A DNA stretch of 39,457 bases, taken from positions 1 to 39,457 of IMG/VR virus record IMGVR_UViG_3300050014_000266. The stretch is one strand, 5' to 3'. Both the position numbers and the translations under genes were made by a program. Below the pieces are notes generated by a model that was given only the letters and a program-made list of their open reading frames with translations, did not search any database and was not told the DNA's origin. This stretch comes from a virus. This document shows, piece by piece, positions 28,739 to 37,201 of the stretch. Positions within the stretch are counted from its first letter, which is position 1; the number at the start of each line of letters is the position of its first letter.

Positions 28739-29131
28739 TCAGGTGGCGAGGTCCGTCGCGATCGTGCCGCTCGGGGTAAAGACGACGGTCAGGATGTGAT
28801 CGCCGTCGGGCGCCACGGAAGGCGTGACCTTGCTGGCGATGTACGTGCCGGCGACGCTGTGGCCCGTGTCTAGCGCGAGCGTCAGGGTCGCCGACGTACC
28901 GAGCGCGCACTTCACGTTCGGTCCTGTCGCCGAGCCGTCATACATGAATTCGACGGTCATCGGGTCCTGCAAGAACGTGCCGGTTCCGACCGGAGTCGGC
29001 CACGCGACGCCTGCGGGATGGAAGTCTTGCAGGATCGCTTCGCAGCCGAGTCCGTCGAGCGTGCGCACGAATGTCGTCAACGCTTGCGAGTTATAGGTGA
29101 ACGTGATTCCCGTCCATTGCGAGTAAGCCAC
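28739..29131 (-). CDS. Tail tube-like structural protein 2
   Basis: 130 residues, GTG 29131 with GGAGGAGGG upstream. Beta-rich (QWTGITFTYNSQALTTFVRT, DPMTVEFMYDGSATGPNVKC). It follows a terminator after the larger tail protein gene, so its level may be set separately. Either a second tube protein or a tail decoration protein. Confidence 0.6.
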   Translation of the reverse strand: MAYSQWTGITFTYNSQALTTFVRTLDGLGCEAILQDFHPAGVAWPTPVGTGTFLQDPMTVEFMYDGSATGPNVKCALGTSATLTLALDTGHSVAGTYIASKVTPSVAPDGDHILTVVFTPSGTIATDLAT

Positions 29132-29155
29132 TTTGCTGCCCTCCTCCGGGCATAG

Positions 29156-29176
29156 AAAAGGCCGCTAGTAGCGGCC
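29156..29176 (-). terminator. Intrinsic terminator between tail genes
   Basis: Minus strand: stem GGCCGCT/AGCGGCC, three-base loop, followed by TTTT. It lies 27 bases after the stop of 29203-29943 and before 28739-29131. In the middle of a late operon it should give partial stop. Confidence 0.85.
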
Positions 29177-29202
29177 CGGTCACAGAACGTGTAGCGGTCG
29201 GT

Positions 29203-29943
29203 TCAGTCCACAGTCACCCCACAAAACCCGGAGAATGTCTCGGCTCCGGGACTGCCGCCGTTCCACGACCAGGACATGGCCACGTAGCGGTTGACGGTGG
29301 TGGCGATGTTCTTGACCTCGGCGCCGACGGCGGTCAGGTTCGTGAACGGCACGTCGGCGTAGGTGACGTGGTCGGACGAATGCTCGAAGTTGACCGTGAG
29401 CGAACTATGGTTGCCGAGGGAGAGAGCCGTGACGTGCAGGTAGGCGTGACCGCCGCCTGTGGCCGCGGCACCGATGTCGGCGTAGGTCGTCTCCGTGTTG
29501 CCGGCCGTCGTGCGCGCCGCGTGCGGAGCGACGACCCATCCGTAGTTACACTCGCCGTTCGCCGTGAATGTCTCCTCAAGAGCGTCGACTTGGTCGGGAC
29601 TGGCGGCGGGTTTCACACCGCTGACCATCGCCGACTGCAGGCCCCAGAAGCGCGGCCCGGCGTGCGCCGTGATCGTGTCGCCCTCCAGCAGCAGACTGAC
29701 GACGCGACCGGTGCCGTTGATTGCACTGACCGCATCCGTGGTCGGTGGGTCAAGCAAGCCGGAACAGGCAAGGGTTCCCGTGCGCGTGCCGGTGTCGATA
29801 GCGAGCGGGAATGTCGTCCCACACGGACGGAACTCCTGCAGGGTACACTCGCCGCTGAAGTCGATGTTTCCGGTGGCGGTGGCGATGTCATACCCGCCGA
29901 CGAAGACGTGGTTGATATCCTTGATTGACTTAAACGCTGTCAT
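29203..29943 (-). CDS. Major tail protein (tube) candidate
   Basis: 246 residues. Beta-rich N-terminal domain (DINHVFVGGYDIATATGNID, then VSLLLEGDTITAHAGPRFWG) like tail tube proteins, plus a C-terminal jelly-roll-like segment (HVTALSLGNHSSLTVNFEHS). Expected high level is supported by the strong terminator that follows. ATG overlaps the previous stop by 14 bases. Confidence 0.65.
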   Translation of the reverse strand: MTAFKSIKDINHVFVGGYDIATATGNIDFSGECTLQEFRPCGTTFPLAIDTGTRTGTLACSGLLDPPTTDAVSAINGTGRVVSLLLEGDTITAHAGPRFWGLQSAMVSGVKPAASPDQVDALEETFTANGECNYGWVVAPHAARTTAGNTETTYADIGAAATGGGHAYLHVTALSLGNHSSLTVNFEHSSDHVTYADVPFTNLTAVGAEVKNIATTVNRYVAMSWSWNGGSPGAETFSGFCGVTVD

Positions 29944-30160
29944 CGTCGCTCACCGCCTCGGGTTCGGAGCCGTCGACGGGCTCGATGAGCCCTTGCTCTA
30001 GAAGCCACGGCAGGCTGGACGTGGGAATGTCAGAAGTGACTTTCCCGGCTTCAACGCGGGTCCACCGAGTGACGACGTCTGTCATCCCCGCCGCCGCCTT
30101 CGCTAGATTCTTCTTGCCTGCCGGGAAGGTGAGCCCGACGAGCGCCTTGTACGTTGCCAT
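29930..30160 (-). CDS. Small structural-module protein
   Basis: 76 residues, ATG 30160 with GGAGG seven bases upstream. KALVGLTFPAGKKNLAKAAA, then WLLEQGLIEPVDGSEPEAVS is typical of short head-tail proteins with an acidic tail. Role unknown. Confidence 0.6.
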   Translation of the reverse strand: MATYKALVGLTFPAGKKNLAKAAAGMTDVVTRWTRVEAGKVTSDIPTSSLPWLLEQGLIEPVDGSEPEAVSDDDSV

Positions 30161-30164
30161 AAGC

Positions 30165-30638
30165 TCAACCTCCGGGGGTCAGGATTGCGGAAAAGCCGAT
30201 AGTGCCCTTGAGTTCGTGGATGCGGCCTTTCGTATCTTCGGACAGGTACGCCGCGCCGGTCACGTTGTCGACGTGCAGGGTGGTCAGTTTCGCGCCGGTG
30301 ATGTCATAGTCGGATACGGCGATGAAGCCGTCCAAGTCGGCGAGGCGCGCATAGGCCAAGTCGCGGGCGGAGCGGGTCGTTTCCTCGCCGGAGCCGTCGA
30401 CGCGGGCGGTGAGTTCGAAGCCGAGATGACCGGCCTCGGTGATTCGCGTGAGCGCGCCGCCGAAGGTTGCCACGCTGCGGTCGCTGGCCTCGTCGGTCAG
30501 GTGGAAGTGGTTCACCTGCGTCATGTCGCCGGTCGGTTCCGTGAGCACCTGCACGTCGCTCCAGACGGCCGGGCGTGCGACGAGTCCGTCGACGATGGCG
30601 TCCTTGACGTCGGGCACGAGTGAGGTCTTGACGGCCAT
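30165..30638 (-). CDS. Tail or head-tail protein
   Basis: 157 residues. DVKDAIVDGLVARPAVWSDV, then QVNHFHLTDEASDRSVATFG and ELKGTIGFSAILTPGG suggest a tail-terminator-like fold. Located upstream of the tail tube gene as tail terminators are. ATG shares one base with the inserted HNH gene's stop (TAATG). Confidence 0.55.
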   Translation of the reverse strand: MAVKTSLVPDVKDAIVDGLVARPAVWSDVQVLTEPTGDMTQVNHFHLTDEASDRSVATFGGALTRITEAGHLGFELTARVDGSGEETTRSARDLAYARLADLDGFIAVSDYDITGAKLTTLHVDNVTGAAYLSEDTKGRIHELKGTIGFSAILTPGG

Positions 30639-31330
30639 TAGAGCATCACAGCCTGACCGTCATAGCGGGCGAACTCCCACGGCCACTTTGCGAGCTTGCG
30701 GCGGTTACATGGCGCGCATGCAATCGCGATGTTTTCGAGTCCATTGGAACCGCCCTTAGATACAGGAGTGATATGGTCAACGTGGTAGCCGGGTCCGAGC
30801 TTCTCACCGCAGTAGAAGCATCGTTTACGTTGCCTGGCGATCTGTTCTAGGATGTCCGGCCCCGTGAAGTGCGACTCGGAGTCTCGGCAACGCCTCATCT
30901 GGCCGTTGGCCCTAAACCATTCCGGATTGTTCTCACGCCACGTCTTGCGGGTCTGCCGTGCTCTCTCCGGGTACCGCTCCAGATATACGTGTTGGGCGAG
31001 CCGGACCTGCTCGCGGTTAGCTTCCGTCCACTTGCGGTTGTATTCTCGGCACTCCTCGCGATGCGCCTCCCTCCACGCGGCGCGCTTTGCCCGGTTCTCT
31101 TCTGGGTTCTCAGCATATTTGGCACGCGCCACCGCGTTCGTTTTCTCGTCGGAACGGCGAGTTCGCTCCATGCACGGATGCGTCTCACGCCACCTGTGGT
31201 GGTAGTCCCTGGCCTCTTCTCGCTCACAGATGCGGCAATGCGTGTGCAGCCCGTCTGGTGACGCTCCGCGTCGATTGAACTCAGCCTCGGGCAGCGTGCG
31301 GTGGCATCTCTTGCAGGTCTTGTTAGGCAA
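30638..31330 (-). CDS. HNH endonuclease inserted in the head-tail genes
   Basis: 230 residues from TTG 31330, with GAGGAG ten bases upstream. N-terminal zinc module KTCKRCHRTLPEAEF, CRICEREEARDYHHRW, a long basic linker, then KRCFYCGEKLGPGYHVDHIT and GGSNGLENIAIACAPCN. It overlaps the connector stop and the next start, so it sits in the operon without breaking flow and lacks the promoter leader of the other HNH genes. Paralogue of 15633-16319. Confidence 0.88.
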   Translation of the reverse strand: MPNKTCKRCHRTLPEAEFNRRGASPDGLHTHCRICEREEARDYHHRWRETHPCMERTRRSDEKTNAVARAKYAENPEENRAKRAAWREAHREECREYNRKWTEANREQVRLAQHVYLERYPERARQTRKTWRENNPEWFRANGQMRRCRDSESHFTGPDILEQIARQRKRCFYCGEKLGPGYHVDHITPVSKGGSNGLENIAIACAPCNRRKLAKWPWEFARYDGQAVML

Positions 31331-32207
31331 TTCCAGGACGCTCCTCGGAATATTCAGAAAGCACTTGGTTCACTTCCGGGTCCATGTACCACGCGCCGGC
31401 GCGGCCGGGTGTGATGAGGCTGTAGTTCGCGCTGCCGTCGGAGAACGAGGTCATCCGCGCGTCGAGCATCTTGAAGTCGGACGTGAGCATGTTCTGCATG
31501 CAGACTCGCAGGGCCACGCGCTTGATTGCCGCCGGGGTCGTCGCCCAGCCGTGCGTGTACGTGAGCGAGATGTTCTGCGAGTTCGGCCAATCGCCGTACC
31601 AGTAGCCGAGCGTTCGCCGGACGATGCGCCCGTCGGGGTAGGAGACGAGGTCGGCGATTTCGGGCGCGGAGAACGACACGCCGTCGATGCTGGCCGCCGT
31701 GACCACGATCGGACGCGGCGGCTGCTCCCGGAGCGGGTTGTGCTGCGAGACCTGCACGGCCGCCGGGTAGTGGTAACAGCCATCGAGCAGGTCGGTGCTA
31801 CTCATCTCGACGAAGCTGACGCCGCACTGGCGCCGGAAGCGTTCGCGAATCTCGGCCTCGGCCGCTTCGACATCCGCGTCGGTATACGGCGAATCGTTGA
31901 GCTGGGCACGGTCGAAGGCACGGGCCTCGGCGACGGTGAACAGCGCGCCCGAGTAGGTGAACGGGTCTGCCGCCGACGTTGCGCTCGTGCCGCCCGCCGT
32001 AGTCAGTGTGACGTGGACGGTGCCCGTGCCGGCCGGGGAAACGGCGAAGGCCTCCGTTGCCGACGCCCCGCCGAAGACGGTGCAGGCGGTCGCGCCGAAG
32101 TGGACGGCCGTGGGAGTCCCGAGGTTGGTGCCGGTGATCGTCACGGTGGTGCCGCCGGCGAGTTTGCCGACGTTGGGTGCTATGCCGGTGATGACGGGGA
32201 CAGCCAT
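31323..32207 (-). CDS. Head-tail connector with N-terminal IPT/TIG domain
   Basis: 294 residues. Residues 1-88 (PVITGIAPNVGKLAGGTTVT, then TGTNLGTPTAVHFGATACTV) are a clear IPT/TIG Ig-like domain. Residues 90-285 (FTVAEARAFDRAQLNDSPYT, then AAEAEIRERFRRQCGVSFVE) are the helical head-tail adaptor found just after the capsid genes. The domain join may project an Ig fold from the neck. ATG 32207. Confidence 0.75.
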   Translation of the reverse strand: MAVPVITGIAPNVGKLAGGTTVTITGTNLGTPTAVHFGATACTVFGGASATEAFAVSPAGTGTVHVTLTTAGGTSATSAADPFTYSGALFTVAEARAFDRAQLNDSPYTDADVEAAEAEIRERFRRQCGVSFVEMSSTDLLDGCYHYPAAVQVSQHNPLREQPPRPIVVTAASIDGVSFSAPEIADLVSYPDGRIVRRTLGYWYGDWPNSQNISLTYTHGWATTPAAIKRVALRVCMQNMLTSDFKMLDARMTSFSDGSANYSLITPGRAGAWYMDPEVNQVLSEYSEERPGIA

Positions 32208-32226
32208 CGCTATCTCAGCCGGGTCA

Positions 32227-32697
32227 TCAGAGGTAGTAGCCGAAGACGACGGCGCGGATGGCGGTCGTCACGGTCAGGGTGTTGGCTGTGACGTCGACGA
32301 TCTCGATGCCAGCCCCGCTTGGCAGTGCCGTATTCATGTTCGTGATGACGACCGTGCCGCCGGTCGGTCCGACCCAGGTGCCGTCGGTCATGTCGGCAGC
32401 AACGTGTGACAGAACAACGCCAGCCGCGCTCGTTTCCACAAGGCGGATTGTCGTGGCCGTGGTCACCGACCCGGCCGCGCACATAGCCGCGAAGGTCGCG
32501 AAGAACTGCCTGCCGGTGATCTTTGGCACGAGCAGGTTCGTGGTGTGGTTCTGGGCCTTGATAACGGCCGTGGTGAAGGTCGCGTCATAGCAGCCGGCTC
32601 CGGCCATCATGTAGACCGTCTTCGAGTAGGAGCCGTCGCCATTGTCGTGGTACTTGAGGGCGATGCCGTCGGCGCCGGAACGAGTTGTGTCTGCCAT
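32227..32697 (-). CDS. Virion protein of the capsid-proximal group
   Basis: 156 residues. YDATFTTAVIKAQNHTTNLL, then SGAGIEIVDVTANTLTVTTA: beta-rich, with threonine- and alanine-rich strands like the two proteins upstream. Possible head decoration or minor structural protein. Confidence 0.55.
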   Translation of the reverse strand: MADTTRSGADGIALKYHDNGDGSYSKTVYMMAGAGCYDATFTTAVIKAQNHTTNLLVPKITGRQFFATFAAMCAAGSVTTATTIRLVETSAAGVVLSHVAADMTDGTWVGPTGGTVVITNMNTALPSGAGIEIVDVTANTLTVTTAIRAVVFGYYL

Positions 32698-32698
32698 A

Positions 32699-32920
32699 TC
32701 AGTTCACCGCCTTTCGCGGTTTCGGTTTTCCAATACGGGCGGCGGCGTTGCGCGGTGCTTCGACCGCCTCCGTCTTGACTTCCGGGGCGGCAACCGCCTC
32801 GGCTTGGCCGCGAGCGATGTACTCAAGGGCAGAACTCTCGCCGATGTCGGCTTCGCTGCCGGAGACGATCGGGGCACCGTCGCAGGTGCCCCCGAGTGAG
32901 ACGAGCCAGCGGACGCGCAT
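32699..32920 (-). CDS. Small phage head-module protein
   Basis: 73 residues. RVRWLVSLGGTCDGAPIVSG followed by an alanine/glutamate-rich and lysine-rich tail. Short proteins of this type are common between capsid and connector genes. ATG shares one base with the previous stop (TGATG). Confidence 0.55.
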   Translation of the reverse strand: MRVRWLVSLGGTCDGAPIVSGSEADIGESSALEYIARGQAEAVAAPEVKTEAVEAPRNAAARIGKPKPRKAVN

Positions 32921-33300
32921 CAGATGTTCACGAACTGGACGCAGTAGTCGACGGCGGTCGTCTGCGCGTCCAGCGTGCCCGTCGATATAAGTTGCAGTCC
33001 CTCGTCGCCGCCGAGTTGCGCGAGCAGGTTCGTCGCCGTCGTGTTACTTGCGCCGATACGGACGATGCCGGCGGCGAGCGTCATCGCGGCCGTAGCGAAT
33101 GAGCAGGCGACGGTGCCAGTGGTGGTGTCGACGATGTTCAGTGCCGTCGCCGTCTTTACGTCATTGCCGAGGGCGCGCAGCCAGCCGCCGACGACAATGC
33201 GACTGCGACCGGAACGCGGCCGGACGATGACCTTGCCCGCATTGACCTCGGCGCGGGTCGCTTGGCCCTGTACTGTGTGGAGTCTCTGGTAGGTTGCCAT
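32920..33300 (-). CDS. Virion protein, paralogue B
   Basis: 126 residues. VVGGWLRALGNDVKTATALN, then RIGASNTTATNLLAQLGGDE and AVDYCVQFVNI match the gene upstream strand for strand. It probably arose by tandem duplication. Directly after the capsid gene group, so a head decoration or trimeric spike is likely. Confidence 0.6.
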   Translation of the reverse strand: MATYQRLHTVQGQATRAEVNAGKVIVRPRSGRSRIVVGGWLRALGNDVKTATALNIVDTTTGTVACSFATAAMTLAAGIVRIGASNTTATNLLAQLGGDEGLQLISTGTLDAQTTAVDYCVQFVNI

Positions 33301-33303
33301 GAT

Positions 33304-33702
33304 TCAGATTCCGACGGTGTAGAAGATGCAGTAGTCGAGGCTTGTCGCGGTGGCGAGGTCGGCGCCGTGCTTGATGATCTTCAATCCGTCATTCGTGGTC
33401 AGGACCGAGCCGACGTTCGTGGACGTGACGTTGGTTGCGCCGACACGGGCGATGGCGTTCTGCGTCAGGGCGGCGACAAGCCACTCGACGGCGATCACGG
33501 TGCCGGAGGAATCTTCAAGGTACACGCCGGTGGCGGTGGCAGCGGCCCCGCCAATGGCACGCATCCAGCCGTCGACGACGGTGAGAATACGGCCGGGCAT
33601 GGCGGGAACGATGATGGCGCCTAGGTTGATGCCGGTACCGGCGCCAACGCTGATGCTGCCTTGAACGCAGCGGACTCTTGGATCGGTTGATGTGGCGGCC
33701 AT
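33304..33702 (-). CDS. Virion protein, paralogue A
   Basis: 132 residues, ATG 33702 with GGAGG seven bases upstream. VVDGWMRAIGGAAATATGVY, then RVGATNVTSTNVGSVLTTND and SLDYCIFYTVGI align with 32920-33300. Strong ribosome site right after the capsid gene hairpin suggests high expression, as for decoration proteins. Confidence 0.6.
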   Translation of the reverse strand: MAATSTDPRVRCVQGSISVGAGTGINLGAIIVPAMPGRILTVVDGWMRAIGGAAATATGVYLEDSSGTVIAVEWLVAALTQNAIARVGATNVTSTNVGSVLTTNDGLKIIKHGADLATATSLDYCIFYTVGI

Positions 33703-33731
33703 TTACGGTCCTCCGTTAGATAGGGGTGGTA

Positions 33732-33760
33732 GGGGCGGCCCCCAAGTCGGGAGCCGCCCC
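33732..33760 (-). terminator. Strong hairpin after the capsid gene
   Basis: Perfect 8-base arms GGGGCGGC (33732-33739) and GCCGCCCC (33753-33760) between the major capsid stop and the next gene. On the minus strand there is no T-run, so it may stabilise the capsid mRNA 3' end or pause transcription rather than end it. Confidence 0.5.
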
Positions 33761-33776
33761 AGTGGCAGGTCAGGAA

Positions 33777-34970
33777 CTACGCCGCGAGGGTGAGTGCCTT
33801 GACCTTGGCGGTATCGAACAGGTCGGCGTCGATGAACGCCGCGAAGCGCACAACGGACTCGAATTGCGTGAAGTACACGCTGTCGTCGCGCTCAATGCGG
33901 ACGCCGCCGATGCGACGGACGCGATAGGCCGAGACATCCCCAAAAGTTACGGGTTTTAGGGTTGTCGTACACGCTGGGTAGGCCGCATCTTCCCGTATGG
34001 GCTTGCCCATGAGCGTGTCCGGCAACGCGGCCGCGATTGCGGGCTGCATGTACGGACGACCATTGTCATCGACCATCTTCATGATGATCCCAAACGCGGA
34101 CGAACCGGCGATCCAGCTACCACGCATCCTGGCACCGGGGAGCAGCGACAAGTACAAATCTTGAAGCTCCGGATAGGTAAACGTAGTCTTGGAAGCAGCC
34201 GTTTTGCCGCTTGCGCAGACGATCGGCAGACCATCGGGCATCGTCGTTCCGGTTCCGGTCGCGAGCTGCGACGCAATCTGCGTGGCGAGGGCGCGGGATG
34301 CGACCTCGGTCACGATCGGCCACACGTTCATGGCCGTGTCGCGAACCAACTCTTCGGTCAGTGTCATTCTCCCGTCTTGCCTATATGAATCCAACTGCGG
34401 CTGCGAAAACACCGGGTAGGTGAGCGTTGCCGCCGTGCGCTCAGCCGTTTGCGCGGAAGAGGCATCGGTGGCAAGGAGCGGCCATTTGATCGTGCGGCCG
34501 TGGTCGGTGTCGACGTAGGTGACGCCGCTGGCGAGAACACCAGACTCGGCGTTCTCATGGTAGAGCACGTCGGTCATCAACTCACTGCCATAGAGGTACG
34601 TGGCAAACGGAGTCGCACCCTGCTTGCCCCATTCCTCGTTGGCGCGCTTGAGCGGGATAACGACGCTGCGCTTGGTCGGTGTGACACCCTGCTCGGGCGG
34701 GGCGAACATGTCGAGAATGCCGCGCACGAGCGGGTCGACCGACGGCGCCGGGGTTCCGGTGGGACGAAGGAACTCGTCCATCGCCGAGCGGGCGTTGCCG
34801 ATCTCGATGTCACGGACGGACGCGATCATGGCCTCGTCGAGCTTGAGACGCAGGTCACAGGCGTCCTTGGTCGCCTTGTCGCGGGTTTCCTCTTCGGCTT
34901 CTTGGTCAACCGCAACGTTGTGTGCGCTGCGGTAGTCCTCGAAGAGCCGCTGGATTTCAGCTGCTGTCAT
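33777..34970 (-). CDS. Major capsid protein, HK97 fold
   Basis: 397 residues. Helical N-terminal delta domain (residues 1-70), a likely protease cut near residue 100, then the HK97 core: NEEWGKQGATPFATYLYGSE, LTEELVRDTAMNVWPIVTEV (spine-type helix), ELQDLYLSLLPGARMRGSWI, KPVTFGDVSAYRVRRIGGVR. It forms the icosahedral shell. ATG overlaps the protease stop (ATGA), so the two are translated together. Confidence 0.93.
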   Translation of the reverse strand: MTAAEIQRLFEDYRSAHNVAVDQEAEEETRDKATKDACDLRLKLDEAMIASVRDIEIGNARSAMDEFLRPTGTPAPSVDPLVRGILDMFAPPEQGVTPTKRSVVIPLKRANEEWGKQGATPFATYLYGSELMTDVLYHENAESGVLASGVTYVDTDHGRTIKWPLLATDASSAQTAERTAATLTYPVFSQPQLDSYRQDGRMTLTEELVRDTAMNVWPIVTEVASRALATQIASQLATGTGTTMPDGLPIVCASGKTAASKTTFTYPELQDLYLSLLPGARMRGSWIAGSSAFGIIMKMVDDNGRPYMQPAIAAALPDTLMGKPIREDAAYPACTTTLKPVTFGDVSAYRVRRIGGVRIERDDSVYFTQFESVVRFAAFIDADLFDTAKVKALTLAA

Positions 34971-35686
34971 CGTTGCACTCCTATCAGGGGAAGATACGGA
35001 TTGCGCTTCTGCTCCGGCTGAGGAGTGCCAGCGTCGAGTGCAGGACCGTCCTGCGGCTCGTCTGACGGCTCGCCAGTGGTGGCGTCGCGTGGTGTCCAGA
35101 GGCCAGCGGAATCGCCGGACTCGTAGGCAGCGGTTACTTCGTCGATCGTGCGACCGGACAAGTCAGCGACGCGCAACAGAACGCGCGCCGAGACGTCGGT
35201 TGTCTCATAGGCGGGGAAGGTGACGGGCGAAACGTCGAATAGCCGCGCCTCCTTCACCGTGAACAGGGGCATCGTCTCGCCGGCGTCGGCGTCCGCCTCG
35301 GTGCGCAGTTCCTTGACCGGGTCGAACGCGAACGAGGACTGCGAGATGTCGCCCCGGTCAATGGAGGTCCACAGGTCGCGGGCGGCCTGCGTGTCTGGCA
35401 GGTCGATCTCATAGGCGAGGCCGGTGTCGTCTTCGGAGAGGCGCAGGGTCCCGGCTTTGTTGCGGCCGAGCACGACGTTCGTGTCATGGTTGAACAAGGC
35501 GCGGATGTCGTTTTCCTTCATCGACTTGCGGAAGGCGCGCGGTGCGATCTCTTCGCGGAACATGCCAGCGATGACCGTCTCGACGTTGAACACAGCGGCG
35601 TGACCGACGAGGGTGTTGCCCCCGCCATCAGCGGTGCGAATCTCGAATGCCGTGTCGGCGTAGCGAATCTGTCGGTCTGTCCTCAT
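34967..35686 (-). CDS. Prohead protease, HK97 family
   Basis: 239 residues. RALFNHDTNVVLGRNKAGTL gives catalytic His67; RGDISQSSFAF gives the nucleophile serine near 115-118, as in herpesvirus-type S78 proteases. VSPVTFPAYETTDVSARV is also family-typical. It trims the delta domain of the capsid protein during head maturation. The 50-residue C-terminal part is linker. Confidence 0.93.
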   Translation of the reverse strand: MRTDRQIRYADTAFEIRTADGGGNTLVGHAAVFNVETVIAGMFREEIAPRAFRKSMKENDIRALFNHDTNVVLGRNKAGTLRLSEDDTGLAYEIDLPDTQAARDLWTSIDRGDISQSSFAFDPVKELRTEADADAGETMPLFTVKEARLFDVSPVTFPAYETTDVSARVLLRVADLSGRTIDEVTAAYESGDSAGLWTPRDATTGEPSDEPQDGPALDAGTPQPEQKRNPYLPLIGVQR

Positions 35687-35943
35687 CAGCCCTCCTTGCG
35701 GGCGTCTTCGCAGAGCCAGTCACGGCAAATCTGCGGTCTAGTCTCATAAACGGCGCATGAATATGCACCCTTGGCGTCACTCTTTAGCTGCCGGCACTTC
35801 GACTCGCCGTAGACCTCCATCTGGCCATCGGCGCGGTCACGCATGACGAGCCCGTGGTAGGCCAGGAAGCGGCCGAAGTCTGCGTTCTTGTACATCGCTA
35901 TCGCGTAGTCGCGGCAGCATTTGCCGCAACGCTTGCAGGCCAC
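35686..35943 (-). CDS. YkgJ-type zinc/iron-cluster protein
   Basis: 85 residues. ACKRCGKCCRDYAIAMYKNA, then a C at about residue 49 and CAVYETRPQICRDWLC follow the YkgJ (CxxCxxCC...RPxxCR) pattern that binds zinc or an Fe-S cluster. The role is unknown. Its place between portal and protease is unusual for this family, and no clear ribosome site precedes the GTG. Confidence 0.75.
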   Translation of the reverse strand: MACKRCGKCCRDYAIAMYKNADFGRFLAYHGLVMRDRADGQMEVYGESKCRQLKSDAKGAYSCAVYETRPQICRDWLCEDARKEG

Positions 35944-35944
35944 G

Positions 35945-37201
35945 TCAGCCGGTCGGTATCGTCGCGGCGGCGGGCAGGATCAACTGGCCGTCGGGTCCGA
36001 TCGGCGCATATCCCGCCTGCAAGTAGTGCGAGTCGCCGCCAGTGAACGGGTTCATGTCTTCTTTGGCGAGCACGTCATTCGGCGAGAACGCCGCATTGCG
36101 CACCATCGAGTCGTACAGTGCCGCGCGGCCGGCCGAGTCGGCGCGCAAAAGCCCGTTGACGTTGAAGCGGGCGTACCAGTCGCCGGAGTCGCGGACGGGC
36201 CCGAGCCGCGACCATTCGGAGATGAGCGGCAAAAGCGCCGACTCGAGGCGCACCAGCCATGGCGTCAACGTGTGCTGCAAGAACATGATGTTCTGCTGTT
36301 CGATGCCGGTTCCCCAACTCGTCGAGCCGGAGACCTCGCCGATCATGTGCGGCGGAACGCGGAACCATCGCGCAACCTCATTGACTTGGAATCGCCGCGC
36401 CTCGATGAACTGCATCTGCTCGTTGGTCATCGTCAGCGTCTTGATTTCAGCGCCACCGCCGAACACCGCCGTCTTGCCGACGTTGTCGAGTCCGGCGTGC
36501 AGACGGTCGATGCGCCCGGCGAACGCTTCCGCCTGCTGGTCGGTGACGTTCTTTGGGGTCGTCACGACCACTGCTGGCGTCGCCCCGTTGGCGAGCATCT
36601 TGGCGGCAAACTTCTCGTCGCCGAGCGCGAGGCCGATTGTCTGGCGCGCATACTCCACGGGCGAGACACCGCGCAAGTAGCCGGGCAAGGTCAGGCCGCG
36701 AACGTGCAACACGTCGGCGGGATTCAGCGGTCGACTGGCGCCGGCACACCAATACTGCAGGTTCCGCGTCTGCGGGTCGCGGTCAACGGTGACGGTGCGC
36801 GGGTCGAGTAGCCAGAGTTCCCCCGCCAATCCGGCACGGTCGCGAACGATGACGCTGATTGCGTCGCCGCCGAGCAAGAGCGAGACGACGGTTGCGGCGC
36901 AGTACGTCGGCCAGTCCCACTCCGAGTTCGGCTGCGTCATCCAGGCCGGGCGCGGTCGCGGGAAGCGATTGGCGCCATAGTTCGCGAGCACGTTGACGGG
37001 CAGGCTGGCGATCGTCTCCGAGATGAGAGACACGGCCGCGTAGACGGCCGAGACGGTCATCGCGCTCTCGTGACTGACGATCATCCCGGTATCGGAGTAG
37101 CCGCCGCCGTTGCCCCAGAAGTCGCCGGGGTTGCGCTGTGGCGGACCTGTGCTACTAAACCAATTCAGGAACGGGGCCGCAGCGCGGGTCAGGATGCTCA
37201 T
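35945..37201 (-). CDS. Portal protein, HK97 family
   Basis: 418 residues. AMTVSAVYAAVSLISETIAS, then YLRGVSPVEYARQTIGLALG, MTNEQMQFIEARRFQVNEVA and RWFRVPPHMIGEVS are the usual conserved segments. A 12-mer ring at the capsid vertex passes DNA and docks terminase and connector. The ATG overlaps the small membrane gene stop. Confidence 0.95.
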   Translation of the reverse strand: MSILTRAAAPFLNWFSSTGPPQRNPGDFWGNGGGYSDTGMIVSHESAMTVSAVYAAVSLISETIASLPVNVLANYGANRFPRPRPAWMTQPNSEWDWPTYCAATVVSLLLGGDAISVIVRDRAGLAGELWLLDPRTVTVDRDPQTRNLQYWCAGASRPLNPADVLHVRGLTLPGYLRGVSPVEYARQTIGLALGDEKFAAKMLANGATPAVVVTTPKNVTDQQAEAFAGRIDRLHAGLDNVGKTAVFGGGAEIKTLTMTNEQMQFIEARRFQVNEVARWFRVPPHMIGEVSGSTSWGTGIEQQNIMFLQHTLTPWLVRLESALLPLISEWSRLGPVRDSGDWYARFNVNGLLRADSAGRAALYDSMVRNAAFSPNDVLAKEDMNPFTGGDSHYLQAGYAPIGPDGQLILPAAATIPTG

